Both the position numbers and the translations under genes were made by a program. DNA of 64,000 nucleotides from Pseudidiomarina aestuarii (GTDB lineage: Bacteria > Pseudomonadota > Gammaproteobacteria > Enterobacterales > Alteromonadaceae), in NCBI RefSeq assembly GCF_003987355.1, contig NZ_PIPR01000003.1:1-64000 (forward strand), in the 5' to 3' direction. Position 1 is the stretch's first letter. Each line of letters starts with the position of its first letter. The notes beneath the pieces are model-generated. The model did no database searches. It was not told where the DNA came from and saw only the letters and a list, made by a program, of their open reading frames with translations. Shown here one piece after another: positions 34,900 to 43,313 of this stretch.

Positions 34900-36038
34900 G
34901 AGTCGATCCTCGCTTGCGCTTGAATGCGAACAAAGCCGCCTTGAGTATTAATCTGACAATTGCCTCCAAGAGCATGCCAACGCTCGCACATACCGGTTAA
35001 GCCGTTCCCGTGAGTAAGGGTGGCGTCGGCTTTGCCATTATCAGCGATATCTAACAACACTAAACCTTGGTCTTGTTGCAGGGTGATAGTCATCTGCGTG
35101 GCGTAACTGTGCTTCAGCGTATTCGTTATGGCTTCTTGAGCTGTTCGCAGCACCGCCTCAGCAAGGCGTAGGTCGGTGACTTGAATGGGCTCATCACAAA
35201 CCACGTGCACTTGTACTGGAGTGACCGTGGTCGCGAGCTGTTGCAGTGACTCACAGAGCTTTAAATGGCCAGAGTCACGCATTTCCGAGACGGCCTCGCG
35301 AACATCGGCAAGTAGCAACTTCGCGATAGCATGACAGCGCTCAACCTGCTCACGCGCTTCGCCAGTGGTTTTGTGGCTGGCAATTTGCAGATTGATAGTC
35401 AGTGCGGTCAAGTGATGGCCGAGTAGGTCATGAATATTGCGAGAAATCCGCAGCCGTTCATCTTGTTTGCTTGCAGCCGCCAGTAACGCCTGGGTTGACC
35501 GTAACTCACGGTTAACGGCTTCAACTTCAGTGCGCGCTTTACGTTCGGTTAGTTGGGCCTGCATGGTCATCATGGCGAATAAATTAAAGGTCCAGAACAG
35601 TACAGCAGTCAGCAAACTACCAGACGCGTCCCAGTAGTAGCCGTAAATCAACCATAGTGGAATCGTCCACACAACCGATAGAGCGACAGCCCGATTAAAG
35701 GGCATGAAATAAGGAATTTGCGCGGACCAAATAACCGCGTAAATCGCGACGTAGTTAAAGGGCACAAGAAAATAACAGGCAATAATAATGCCGTACTGAC
35801 CAAGCACGGCCCACACGCGTTGACGCACAGTTCGGGTTGGATGGTCATCGGTAGTGGCATATTCAAACAACCCAAAAAACAGCAGCATCAGCGCAGCGGT
35901 GCCGACCACATGCAACCAACCAAACCCTTTGATGGCAAGCAACCAACAGGCGCTCGCGCTCACCAACAGCCAAGTAATAAGAGCCGCAAAGCGATCGAGT
36001 CCGAAGTATTGATGAAACTTTTGAAGCCATGTTTTCAT
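34896..36038 (-). CDS. DesK-type membrane sensor histidine kinase
   Basis: This protein of 380 residues has about five membrane helices in the first 150 residues and no large periplasmic loop. A coiled linker is followed by a HisKA_3 dimerisation domain with His203 (SRNIHDLLGHHLTALTINL) and a short HATPase domain (DNGKADATLTHGNGLTG). This is the layout of DesK, the membrane-thickness and temperature sensor of Bacillus, and of related LiaS/YxjM kinases. The start MKTWLQKFHQ was chosen over an upstream Met because the upstream residues are not membrane-like or conserved. Confidence 0.87.
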   Translation of the reverse strand: MKTWLQKFHQYFGLDRFAALITWLLVSASACWLLAIKGFGWLHVVGTAALMLLFFGLFEYATTDDHPTRTVRQRVWAVLGQYGIIIACYFLVPFNYVAIYAVIWSAQIPYFMPFNRAVALSVVWTIPLWLIYGYYWDASGSLLTAVLFWTFNLFAMMTMQAQLTERKARTEVEAVNRELRSTQALLAAASKQDERLRISRNIHDLLGHHLTALTINLQIASHKTTGEAREQVERCHAIAKLLLADVREAVSEMRDSGHLKLCESLQQLATTVTPVQVHVVCDEPIQVTDLRLAEAVLRTAQEAITNTLKHSYATQMTITLQQDQGLVLLDIADNGKADATLTHGNGLTGMCERWHALGGNCQINTQGGFVRIQAQARIDS

Positions 36039-36075
36039 GTCAGCAGTATTGCATGTTGGAGTTCCGAGGCAATAG

Positions 36076-36109
36076 GCCAAAAGTCATTTTTCACGTTGTG
36101 ACTTGTGGC
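36076..36109. promoter_or_regulatory. 34-bp inverted repeat, candidate response-regulator site
   Basis: GCCAAAAGTCA (36076-36086) and TGACTTGTGGC (36099-36109) match as an inverted repeat at 10 of 11 positions, with a 12-base gap. It lies between the kinase gene and the divergent seven-helix membrane protein gene, so a phosphorylated dimer could control both. Confidence 0.55.
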
Positions 36110-36174
36110 ACTGCACGAAGCCCTCACGCACGCCTAAAGTGGATCCTAGCTAATTAGGGCTGAGGAGGCTCACT

Positions 36175-36927
36175 ATGGTCATGTTACATCAATCACTTTT
36201 TTGGCTGCACATTGTCTTTGGCACCATGGCACTGATTTTGTTTTGGGTTCCAGTATTGACTCGAAAAGGTGGACTTAACCACGTTCGCTTTGGTCGCTAT
36301 TATTCATGGGTTATGTATACCGTGTCTTACTCGGCCATTATTATGGCGCTGATGGTTCTGGTGAACCCCGAGGCCGTAAAGCCGGGTATGCTCACCAATG
36401 CGACAAATCCCGAGCAAGTACTGTTGTTCGTGCGCAACTTTTGGGCGTTGTTACTCTTCCTGGGTGTGTTGGTATTGACGGGTATTTGGTATGGCAATCT
36501 TGTGATGCAGTGTAAGGCTGACCGTGAGCCTTTGCGTACCTGGTATCATTTGGCACTGCACCTCAGTCTTTTTATCGGCAGTCTTTGGTTGCTGTACATC
36601 TACTTCTTCAATCAAGGCATCATTCTCCATCTGATATTTGGTGGCTTGGGCGCGGTGAGCGTAGTGCAAACCTTTCGCTATATATTTGCTGAAGAGGTGA
36701 CTCTGGCTGCAGTGTGGAAAGAGCATATGGGAGCGATGGTTGGAACCGGGATCGGTGCTTATACAGCCTTCCTGACTTTCGGTACGCGTCGCATATTCAG
36801 TGAAATGGGTGATTGGCAATGGTTGTTCTGGATCATCCCTGGAATCGTTGGTGCAACGGCAATTACGCTGCTTTCGAAACAATATGAAACGAAATTTAAG
36901 GGTAAAATGGCGCCAAAATCACGATAA
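36175..36927 (+). CDS. Seven-helix membrane protein next to the DesK/DesR-like system
   Basis: I do not recognise this 250-residue protein. It has seven predicted membrane helices (near residues 8-28, 43-63, 85-110, 122-145, 148-170, 184-204 and 214-234), with His and Trp residues in or near several (FWLHIVFG, WYHLALHLS, ILHLIFGG). Such His patterns can hold heme or metal, but no cytochrome motif is clear. It starts behind a strong GAGGAGG site and is divergent from the sensor kinase, with the inverted repeat between. It is a likely target of that system. Confidence 0.7.
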   Translation: MVMLHQSLFWLHIVFGTMALILFWVPVLTRKGGLNHVRFGRYYSWVMYTVSYSAIIMALMVLVNPEAVKPGMLTNATNPEQVLLFVRNFWALLLFLGVLVLTGIWYGNLVMQCKADREPLRTWYHLALHLSLFIGSLWLLYIYFFNQGIILHLIFGGLGAVSVVQTFRYIFAEEVTLAAVWKEHMGAMVGTGIGAYTAFLTFGTRRIFSEMGDWQWLFWIIPGIVGATAITLLSKQYETKFKGKMAPKSR

Positions 36928-37004
36928 AATGCGCCAGCCGCGTAAACTTTTCTGACGTTGAACTATACTTAAAGACAGGCAAACCAGTGCGTAAGGAGGT
37001 TACC

Positions 37005-37211
37005 ATGCGTCTAATCATTGCCTGTCTTGCTGCTGTAGTCGTGGTGGGGTGCTCACAAACCCCAACTGCGAGCATGAAACAACGCGTCGTTGATGAAAAT
37101 TACGTAGCTATGGTGGAAAATGCTGCGCAGAGCAATTCATCACGCGTGGAAGTGATCTGGATTAACCCACCTACTCAAGTTGTGGCTCAAACCGACAACA
37201 TGAAGCCCTAG
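37005..37211 (+). CDS. Small lipoprotein
   Basis: This is a 68-residue protein with a lipoprotein signal peptide ending in VVVVGC (Cys18). The perfect ribosome site AAGGAGGT fixes the start. The mature 50 residues end with VIWINPPTQVVAQTDNMKP; there is no known domain. It is a monocistronic gene ending at a short hairpin. Confidence 0.7.
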   Translation: MRLIIACLAAVVVVGCSQTPTASMKQRVVDENYVAMVENAAQSNSSRVEVIWINPPTQVVAQTDNMKP

Positions 37212-37223
37212 GGTTAATCCATT

Positions 37224-37241
37224 AAAGACAGGGATGTCTTT
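37224..37241. terminator. Hairpin between convergent genes
   Basis: AAAGACA and TGTCTTT form a 7-bp stem around GGGA, with a weak T/A flank on each side. Confidence 0.5.
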
Positions 37242-37739
37242 CTATTCCTGTTGAAACCGAGCTTCAATAGCTTGGTGGAGTTGCTTTTTCCCACCCAGCA
37301 TAAATATCACTTCAGCAACAACAAATAATGGACCAATGGCTAAACCCATAATGTCGTCTACGAATGCGGGTTTTTTTCCTTCAAAGTAGTGGCCAATAAA
37401 TTGAAACACCCAGCCCACTACAAACATTCCAATCCCTGCCGTTAGCCAGGCCGCGGTGCCGAGTTCGGCGATGCTGGCGCCAAACCAGACTGCTAAACCG
37501 AGCAATACTGTCATCAAAATGCCCAAAGCGACATCTAAATAAAGATAAAATAAAGCAGCGGCAATGCTCACAAGAATGGCCGGTGATAAGGCTATGTCCG
37601 CAATCATAAAGCTGGGCCGAGCAAGCAGTGTTTCTATACCTAACACTATTAATGGAATGCCAAATAAATGCGTGATGATATTGCGTTGATCTCTATGATA
37701 CGCGGCGTATCCAGCCAGATGATCTGTTATTGTTTTCAT
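37242..37739 (-). CDS. Mpo1-like (DUF962) membrane protein
   Basis: This 165-residue protein has four hydrophobic helices and belongs to the DUF962/Mpo1 family. The diagnostic His residues are present in YAAYHRDQRNIITHLFGIP near the N-terminus and FQFIGHYFEGKKPAF in the second half. Yeast Mpo1 is an iron-dependent dioxygenase that removes one carbon from 2-hydroxy fatty acids; the bacterial proteins are unstudied. The gene lies near cfa and the DesK-like system, in a region rich in membrane-lipid functions. Confidence 0.85.
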   Translation of the reverse strand: MKTITDHLAGYAAYHRDQRNIITHLFGIPLIVLGIETLLARPSFMIADIALSPAILVSIAAALFYLYLDVALGILMTVLLGLAVWFGASIAELGTAAWLTAGIGMFVVGWVFQFIGHYFEGKKPAFVDDIMGLAIGPLFVVAEVIFMLGGKKQLHQAIEARFQQE

Positions 37740-37805
37740 TGTTGCTCACCTCTCATGAAGCTGTCAGTATAAAAACATTATCACAACGTACAGGGATTGC
37801 TAGCT

Positions 37806-38849
37806 ATGCGTGAACAATTGGAACGCCGCGCATTTTTACTTTTACTCGCCGCCGTCACCATTGCTTTTGGATTTATATTAGAGCCGTTCTGGGGAGCTAT
37901 TTTTTGGGCTTGCGCCGTTGCTGTTATTTTTGCTCCGTTACAAGCACTGCTGATGCGAAAGATTGGCGATAAGCCGAATACGGTGGCACTACTCACCTTA
38001 ATGATTTGCATGACTATTGTCGTCATTCCAGTCATCTTTCTGTCGGTTGCATTTGTGCAGGAGGGGGTGCAATTTTATCAGCGTTTGAATTCTGGCGAGA
38101 TCGATCCGAAGCAAATTCTGACCCAACTCCGTGATGCATTCCCGCTATTTGATCGTGCGCTTATTGAGCTAGGAATCGATACCGAGGGGCTGCGTGACCG
38201 CATTGCGAGTGCGGCCCTAGAGGTCAGCCGTTTCTTGGCTCGTGAGACTTTCACTATTGGTCAGAGTACCTTTAGCTTTTTGATTAGCCTCGCGTTAATG
38301 ATGTATTTGGCGTTTTTCCTGCTCCGCGATGGCTCAAAGTTAGTCAAACTAATGATTCGTGCGTTGCCACTCGGGGATGAACGCGAACATGCACTCTTCC
38401 AAAAATTTGCTGAGGTGACCCGCGCCACGGTAAAGGGGAACCTCGTGGTTGCTTTGGTACAGGGTGCCTTGGGTGGATTTATCTTCTGGATCCTCGATAT
38501 TCCAGGACCGCTGTTATGGGGCGTCGTGATGGCATTCTTGTCGTTGATCCCTGCCGTTGGCGCGGCGATTATCTGGTTTCCTGTTGGTCTTTATTTATAC
38601 GCCACAGGCGATTGGATCAGTGCGACAGTGTTGATGGCCTATGGGGCAATAGTGATTGGATTAGCGGACAACGTATTACGTCCTATATTGGTCGGACGTG
38701 ACACCAAGTTACCCGACTATGTCGTGTTATTTTCAACCATCGGCGGTATTGCGCTATTCGGTATTAATGGCTTTGTCATTGGTCCGCTGGTGGCCGCATT
38801 GTTTATGGCGACGTGGCAGATTTTCATGACCGAGTTCAATGCCGAGTAA
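37806..38849 (+). CDS. AI-2E family transporter
   Basis: This protein of 347 residues has about eight membrane helices and the AI-2 exporter superfamily (TqsA/PerM) pattern: a helix pair at the start, a long soluble segment (FVQEGVQFYQRLNSGEIDPKQ), and the C-terminal repeats LIPAVGAAIIWFPVGLYL and DNVLRPILVGRDTKLPD. The family exports autoinducer-2 or acts as an ion-coupled exchanger. The start is the ATG behind CAGGGA; a TTG nine bases upstream is less likely. Confidence 0.87.
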   Translation: MREQLERRAFLLLLAAVTIAFGFILEPFWGAIFWACAVAVIFAPLQALLMRKIGDKPNTVALLTLMICMTIVVIPVIFLSVAFVQEGVQFYQRLNSGEIDPKQILTQLRDAFPLFDRALIELGIDTEGLRDRIASAALEVSRFLARETFTIGQSTFSFLISLALMMYLAFFLLRDGSKLVKLMIRALPLGDEREHALFQKFAEVTRATVKGNLVVALVQGALGGFIFWILDIPGPLLWGVVMAFLSLIPAVGAAIIWFPVGLYLYATGDWISATVLMAYGAIVIGLADNVLRPILVGRDTKLPDYVVLFSTIGGIALFGINGFVIGPLVAALFMATWQIFMTEFNAE

Positions 38850-38860
38850 GCACTGCTAGA

Positions 38861-40006
38861 TTAGAGCGCCTGTGCATCAGCAGCATCGCTGCTGAGCACG
38901 GGACGCTGATAGCCGCCACTGACGCCATGATGGCTAAATACCCATTGCCAAACCTGCAAGTCTCGCGCTCGAAACGCCCCAGCGCAGCTTAATAAGTAAT
39001 AGCGCCACATGCGCACAAAAGTGTCCCCCTTATCGGCTCGTATTTCATCCTCATGCTGAGCGAAATTGTGATACCACGCCATTAATGTCGGGTCATAATC
39101 GGCGCCAAAATTGTGAATATCCTCAGCGCAAAAGAGGTCGCGTGAGGCCTCGTCAATATGCGCCAAGCAGGGCAACTCGCCGTTGGGAAAGATATACTTG
39201 GTAATCCATGGGTCGGTGCCTTTGCGGTCCCTATTACGGCCGATCGTGTGCATTAAAAAGAGTCCGTTGGGCGCCAAGCAGCGCTTCGCAGCTTGCATAT
39301 AGGTTCGATAATTGCGTTGCCCCACATGCTCGAACATACCCAGACTGACTATGGCATCAAATGATTCATTCAACTCCCGATAATCTTGCAGGCGAAACTC
39401 AATGGGGAGTCCTTGGCAGCGCTGGCGCCCGAGCTCAGTTTGCTCCTTTGATACGGTAATGCCGACACATTCAACGCCGTAACGCTCGGCGGCGTACTGC
39501 ATAAACGATCCCCAACCGCAGCCGATATCGAGAACACGCATACCGGGTTGTAGCTGTAGTTTTTGGCAAACCAATTCAAGTTTATGTTCTTGTGCTTGTT
39601 CCAGTGAATGCGCGTGATGCCAATAGCCGCAGGTGTAAACCATTCTTGAGTCAAGCATGGCTTGGTAAAGTGGGTTGCCGATATCGTAGTGTCGTTGTCC
39701 GACTTCAAAAGCACGGCTTTTGCTTTGCAGATTAAAGAGGCGACTCTTGAGGTGATGCCAGAGCAATCGTGACGGGCGAATTTGTTCATGTAACTTGGCT
39801 CTGATGAGCCGATGAAACAATTCATCCAGTTGGGTGCAATCCCAAGCACCCGCCATGTAGCTTTCGCCAAGTCCTAAATTCCCGCGGGCGAGAATATCGG
39901 TAAACATCGACTCATCATGCACCTGAAGGTCCCAGGGGCGAGATCCGTTGATGGCGATATCTGCTTGTTCCAAGAGTTCGGTAACGAACGTTCTGGAGTT
40001 AGTCAT
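38861..40006 (-). CDS. cfa: Cyclopropane-fatty-acyl-phospholipid synthase
   Basis: Cfa adds a methylene from S-adenosylmethionine to double bonds of membrane phospholipid acyl chains. The 381-residue protein (E. coli 382) has an N-terminal lipid-binding domain and a methyltransferase domain with motif I at residues 158-166 (VLDIGCGWG), SLGMFEHVGQRNY, and HTIGRNRD with WITKYIFPNGELP. A GGAGGG ribosome site lies before the start, favouring it over a Met five codons upstream. Its 3' end faces the AI-2E gene, 11 bases away. Confidence 0.93.
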   Translation of the reverse strand: MTNSRTFVTELLEQADIAINGSRPWDLQVHDESMFTDILARGNLGLGESYMAGAWDCTQLDELFHRLIRAKLHEQIRPSRLLWHHLKSRLFNLQSKSRAFEVGQRHYDIGNPLYQAMLDSRMVYTCGYWHHAHSLEQAQEHKLELVCQKLQLQPGMRVLDIGCGWGSFMQYAAERYGVECVGITVSKEQTELGRQRCQGLPIEFRLQDYRELNESFDAIVSLGMFEHVGQRNYRTYMQAAKRCLAPNGLFLMHTIGRNRDRKGTDPWITKYIFPNGELPCLAHIDEASRDLFCAEDIHNFGADYDPTLMAWYHNFAQHEDEIRADKGDTFVRMWRYYLLSCAGAFRARDLQVWQWVFSHHGVSGGYQRPVLSSDAADAQAL

Positions 40007-40086
40007 GAATCCCTCCGACACAGAACACCTTCCGACTCATTGTAGTCGAAATCAGTGATATTTCCTGTGTCGGAGAGCGGTGTCCG

Positions 40087-41259
40087 TTAACGCGACTTCG
40101 CCGAGACGAACTCGGGATATGCCTCGACGCCACATTCGCTGATGTCGGCACCGTCATACTCAGCTTCTGCACTGACACGAATGCCAATGGTCATGCGTAG
40201 TACCCACCAGACAACTAAACTTGAGGCGAACACCCAACCAAAAATCACGCCAATGCCATAGAGTTGAGCCGTCAATGTGGCTTCTGGGTGCGTGAATGTG
40301 ACCAATAACAAGCCATAGATACCGCAAACACCATGCACCGAAATGGCACCCACCGGATCATCGATACGAATACGGTCGACTGCAATAATAGAGACAACCA
40401 CCAGCAAACCAGCGCCGACACCAATCAAGGTTGCGACCAGGTGAGTGGGGGCCGCAGGCTCTGCGGTAATGGCGACGAGTCCAGCGAGCGCGCCGTTAAG
40501 AATCATCGTCAAATCAGCCTTCCGCCAAATCAAGAAGGTGAGTACATAGGCAGCAATCGCTCCTGCGGCAGCTGCCATATTGGTATTGACGAAGATAGTC
40601 GCAACCGCGTTGGCATTATCAATGCTCGACAGTGCAAGTTGTGAGCCACCATTGAAGCCGAACCAGCCCAGCCACAATATCAACGTACCCAGGGCGGCCA
40701 AGGGCATGTTGGCGCCAGGAATAGCGTAGATACGGCCGCTGTGTCCATATTTCCCTCTGCGCGGACCAAGCAGTAGCACACCGGCCAGCGCTGCTGCTGC
40801 GCCAGCCATATGGACAATGCCCGAGCCGGCAAAATCGATGAAGCCTGCCTGTGAGAGGAAACCGCCGCCCCAAGTCCAACTGCCTTCAATGGGGTAAATC
40901 ACTGCAGTCATGACCACCGTGAACAGCAGAAAGCTGGTCAATTTCATCCGTTCTGCCACGGCGCCGGAGACAATGGACATAGCCGTTGCGACAAACACAA
41001 CCTGAAAGAAAAAGTTTGCGGCGGGTGCGTAGCTCTCGGTAGTTACGGGACCATACATCCACTCATAACCGACCAGTAAATAGCAAACGCACGCAAGCGC
41101 ATATAACAGAATATTCTTAACCAATATTTCCGTCGTATTTTTGCTGCGCACGAGCCCAGCTTCAAGCATGCTAAATCCAGCAGCCATCCACATCACAAGC
41201 GCTGCGCTAATGAGCAGATAAAACGTGTCTAGCGCGTAGGCAATAGATTCAATAGTCAT
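40087..41259 (-). CDS. amtB: Ammonium transporter (AmtB)
   Basis: This 390-residue channel-type transporter has 11 membrane helices. The family signatures are present: FSMLEAGLVRSKNTTEIL in helix 1, GSWTWGGGFLSQAGFIDFAGSGIVHM mid-protein in two adjacent blocks, and the pore His segment AISVHGVCGIYGLL. It takes up ammonium when nitrogen is scarce. It follows glnK by 11 bases and shares its sigma-54 promoter; GlnK closes the channel when ammonium rises. Confidence 0.95.
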   Translation of the reverse strand: MTIESIAYALDTFYLLISAALVMWMAAGFSMLEAGLVRSKNTTEILVKNILLYALACVCYLLVGYEWMYGPVTTESYAPAANFFFQVVFVATAMSIVSGAVAERMKLTSFLLFTVVMTAVIYPIEGSWTWGGGFLSQAGFIDFAGSGIVHMAGAAAALAGVLLLGPRRGKYGHSGRIYAIPGANMPLAALGTLILWLGWFGFNGGSQLALSSIDNANAVATIFVNTNMAAAAGAIAAYVLTFLIWRKADLTMILNGALAGLVAITAEPAAPTHLVATLIGVGAGLLVVVSIIAVDRIRIDDPVGAISVHGVCGIYGLLLVTFTHPEATLTAQLYGIGVIFGWVFASSLVVWWVLRMTIGIRVSAEAEYDGADISECGVEAYPEFVSAKSR

Positions 41260-41270
41260 GATGCTCTCCT

Positions 41271-41609
41271 TTAAATGGCTTCCGCGTCAATTTCGCCAGT
41301 TCGAATGCGAACGACTTGAGTGAGTGGCATCACGAAAATTTTTCCGTCGCCTGTATTACCCGTGTGACTGGACTCCTGAATGGTCTCGACTACGCTCTCC
41401 AGTTGTTCTTCTGTGACCGCAATATCGATGCGAATTTTCGGCAGAAAATCGATTCGATATTCGGCTCCACGATACAACTCGGTGTGACCTTTCTGGCGTC
41501 CGAATCCGCGCACTTCGGTAATCGTCATACCGTTGCAGCCAATTGCCGCGAGTGCTTCGCGCACATCGCTCAACTTGGCAGGTTTGATGATGGCTATAAC
41601 TAGATGCAT
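41271..41609 (-). CDS. glnK: PII nitrogen regulatory protein (GlnK/GlnB type)
   Basis: This 112-residue trimeric signal protein reads 2-oxoglutarate and ATP/ADP. The T-loop with the uridylylation site Tyr51 (TELYRGAEYRIDFLPK) is intact, and the C-terminal GKIFVMPLTQVVRIRTGE is standard. The position before amtB marks it as the GlnK-type paralogue that binds AmtB. An open frame extends upstream by 100 codons but has no homology, and the promoter lies inside it, so the ATG at the conserved N-terminus is used. Confidence 0.95.
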   Translation of the reverse strand: MHLVIAIIKPAKLSDVREALAAIGCNGMTITEVRGFGRQKGHTELYRGAEYRIDFLPKIRIDIAVTEEQLESVVETIQESSHTGNTGDGKIFVMPLTQVVRIRTGEIDAEAI

Positions 41610-41664
41610 GGCATGTCCTTTTATAATGTTGTTAGTGAGGTACCGCTTATCGCAGTCTGAACAT

Positions 41665-41680
41665 TGCAAAGTCGATGCCA
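41665..41680 (-). promoter_or_regulatory. Sigma-54 promoter of glnK-amtB
   Basis: Read on the minus strand, TGGCATC, four bases and TTGCA match the -24/-12 consensus (TGGCAYRNNNNTTGCW), with GG and GC at the required spacing. Transcription would start about 45 bases before the glnK ATG. Confidence 0.85.
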
Positions 41681-41731
41681 ACTCGAGATCTGCGTTACTT
41701 GTGGGTTTTGGGCGCGAAATAGACAGGAAGT

Positions 41732-41748
41732 TGCACCATTTTGGTGCG
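41732..41748. promoter_or_regulatory. NtrC binding site upstream of glnK
   Basis: TGCACC, five bases and GGTGCG are one base from the perfect NtrC palindrome (TGCACC-N5-GGTGCA). Its centre is about 87 bases upstream of the expected sigma-54 start, a normal enhancer distance. Confidence 0.8.
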
Positions 41749-41868
41749 ATGTTGATTAGATTTGCGTCAACATGAAGCGCATCCCACTCCGGAATGGCAA
41801 CAAACTGGACAAGTGAAGGGGGAACTCGTAATGTTTTGACTCTTGATGTTGACGAAAGAGGTGTTGTG

Positions 41869-42243
41869 ATGAGCGTAACTCGAATAACCTCAAATCTTAT
41901 TCTTATCATGTTGCTCGTTGGGTGTCAGACAGCACCAACCCAGCGCTATAGCGATGCCCAACTTGCGCAATTGGATACCGTGAGCTTTATTCGCCCTTAT
42001 GAGTTGTCTCGCAATGATGTGAGCTTTTCACCGTTGGGTGAAGTAACTGGGGAAAGTTGTCAAACGAGTTTGATGCAAGCGCCGGCTACCGAAGAAGATG
42101 CGTTGTTAGCCCTCAAATTAGCAGCAGCGGAGCGTGGCGCGAATGTGCTCGTTTTGCGACAATGCGAGGCAGTAGAAATTGATGGCTGTAGCTCGGCTTG
42201 GATGTGTATCGGTGATGCGCATCAAATGCAGCCGCTCCAGTAA
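41869..42243 (+). CDS. rcsF: RcsF-like outer-membrane stress lipoprotein
   Basis: This protein of 124 residues has a lipoprotein signal peptide (LLVGC, Cys19) and a soluble domain resembling RcsF, the outer-membrane sensor of the Rcs envelope-stress phosphorelay. The match runs through SPLGEVTGESCQ, then LKLAAAERGANVLVLRQCE and GCSSAWMCIGDA, including four Cys that form the two disulfides of RcsF. No Rcs kinase or regulator gene lies in this window. The start follows GTGATG behind AAGAGG. It is divergent from glnK. Confidence 0.75.
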   Translation: MSVTRITSNLILIMLLVGCQTAPTQRYSDAQLAQLDTVSFIRPYELSRNDVSFSPLGEVTGESCQTSLMQAPATEEDALLALKLAAAERGANVLVLRQCEAVEIDGCSSAWMCIGDAHQMQPLQ

Positions 42244-42269
42244 TAACTCGTCAGAACAAGGAATAATCC

Positions 42270-43313
42270 ATGCAAGTAGCACAGCGTCCGGCTGATCTGA
42301 TTGGCCAAACGGATCTGCTCCGACTGCGGTCGTTATCTGAACTGACAGGTTGCGACATCTACGTCAAACTTGAATCACAAAATCCCGGCGGTTCGATAAA
42401 AGATCGTGCCGCCTTGCAAATGATCAAAGATGGTTTTGATCGCGGCGAATTGAAGCCGGGCATGACCGTGGTCGAAGGGACTGCCGGGAATACGGGTATT
42501 GGTTTAGCTCTCGTAGCGCGGTCTTTCGGCTTGAACATGTTAGCGGTGATGCCGAACGATCAAACCAAAGAAAAAGAACGCATGATAACGCTACACGGTG
42601 CTGAGCTGAAAACAGTGCCGCCAGTGCCATTTCGAGATGAAAACCACTTTTATCACACCGCGCGGCGGCTGGCTGAAAGTCGTGATGATTGTTGGTGGGC
42701 CAATCAGTTTGAAAATACCAGTAACGCCCGCGCGCACTACCTCAATACCGGTCCTGAAATTTGGCAGCAAACGCAGGGTAAGATCGATATATTAGTCTCC
42801 GTTGCTGGCACCGGTGGGACGATTGCGGGCAACTCGATGTATCTCAAGGAACAGAACCCAGATATTCAAGTGTGGCTTACCGACCCCGACGGCTCTGGTA
42901 TTTATAGTTACTTAAAAACCGGTGAGTATGTCTCCAAAGGTGGTTCCATGACCGAAGGGATCGGAATTATGCGATTGGTCGCGAATTTCCGCCAAGCGCA
43001 AATTGATGCCGCGGTGAATTTACCTGATCAAGATTTGCTGACCATCTCGCGGTATGTCCGCGACCATGATGGGTTAGTGTTGGGCAGTAGCTCTGCATTG
43101 AACGTTGCTGGCGCCCTGTGCGCAGCAGCCTTGCATGGCCCCGGCAAAACCATTGTCACTTTTGCCTGTGACTTGGGTGAACGTTCCGCCAGTAAGCTCT
43201 ATAACCCTGAGTATTTGCAGCAGCGCGATTTAAGTTTGGACTTAGAGCCAATGGAATCGATGCTCGCTCGTTATGCTCAGAAACACACTGAGGTGTGGTA
43301 TCGCCATGGCTAA
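42270..43313 (+). CDS. PLP-dependent cysteine synthase family protein
   Basis: This 347-residue fold-type II pyridoxal-phosphate enzyme has the internal aldimine Lys44 (NPGGSIKDRAA), the substrate loop EGTAGNTGIGLA (most cysteine synthases have TSGNTG) and the phosphate site GTGGTIAG. It belongs to the cysteine synthase/cystathionine beta-synthase-like group that makes cysteine or cystathionine from an activated serine or homoserine. The exact substrate is open. An 8-base overlap couples it to the GlpQ gene. Confidence 0.82.
   Translation: MQVAQRPADLIGQTDLLRLRSLSELTGCDIYVKLESQNPGGSIKDRAALQMIKDGFDRGELKPGMTVVEGTAGNTGIGLALVARSFGLNMLAVMPNDQTKEKERMITLHGAELKTVPPVPFRDENHFYHTARRLAESRDDCWWANQFENTSNARAHYLNTGPEIWQQTQGKIDILVSVAGTGGTIAGNSMYLKEQNPDIQVWLTDPDGSGIYSYLKTGEYVSKGGSMTEGIGIMRLVANFRQAQIDAAVNLPDQDLLTISRYVRDHDGLVLGSSSALNVAGALCAAALHGPGKTIVTFACDLGERSASKLYNPEYLQQRDLSLDLEPMESMLARYAQKHTEVWYRHG

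Noticed and set aside
41610-41909. Longer form of GlnK starting 100 codons upstream
   Set aside because: The extra codons contain the sigma-54 promoter and NtrC site and do not resemble any PII protein.
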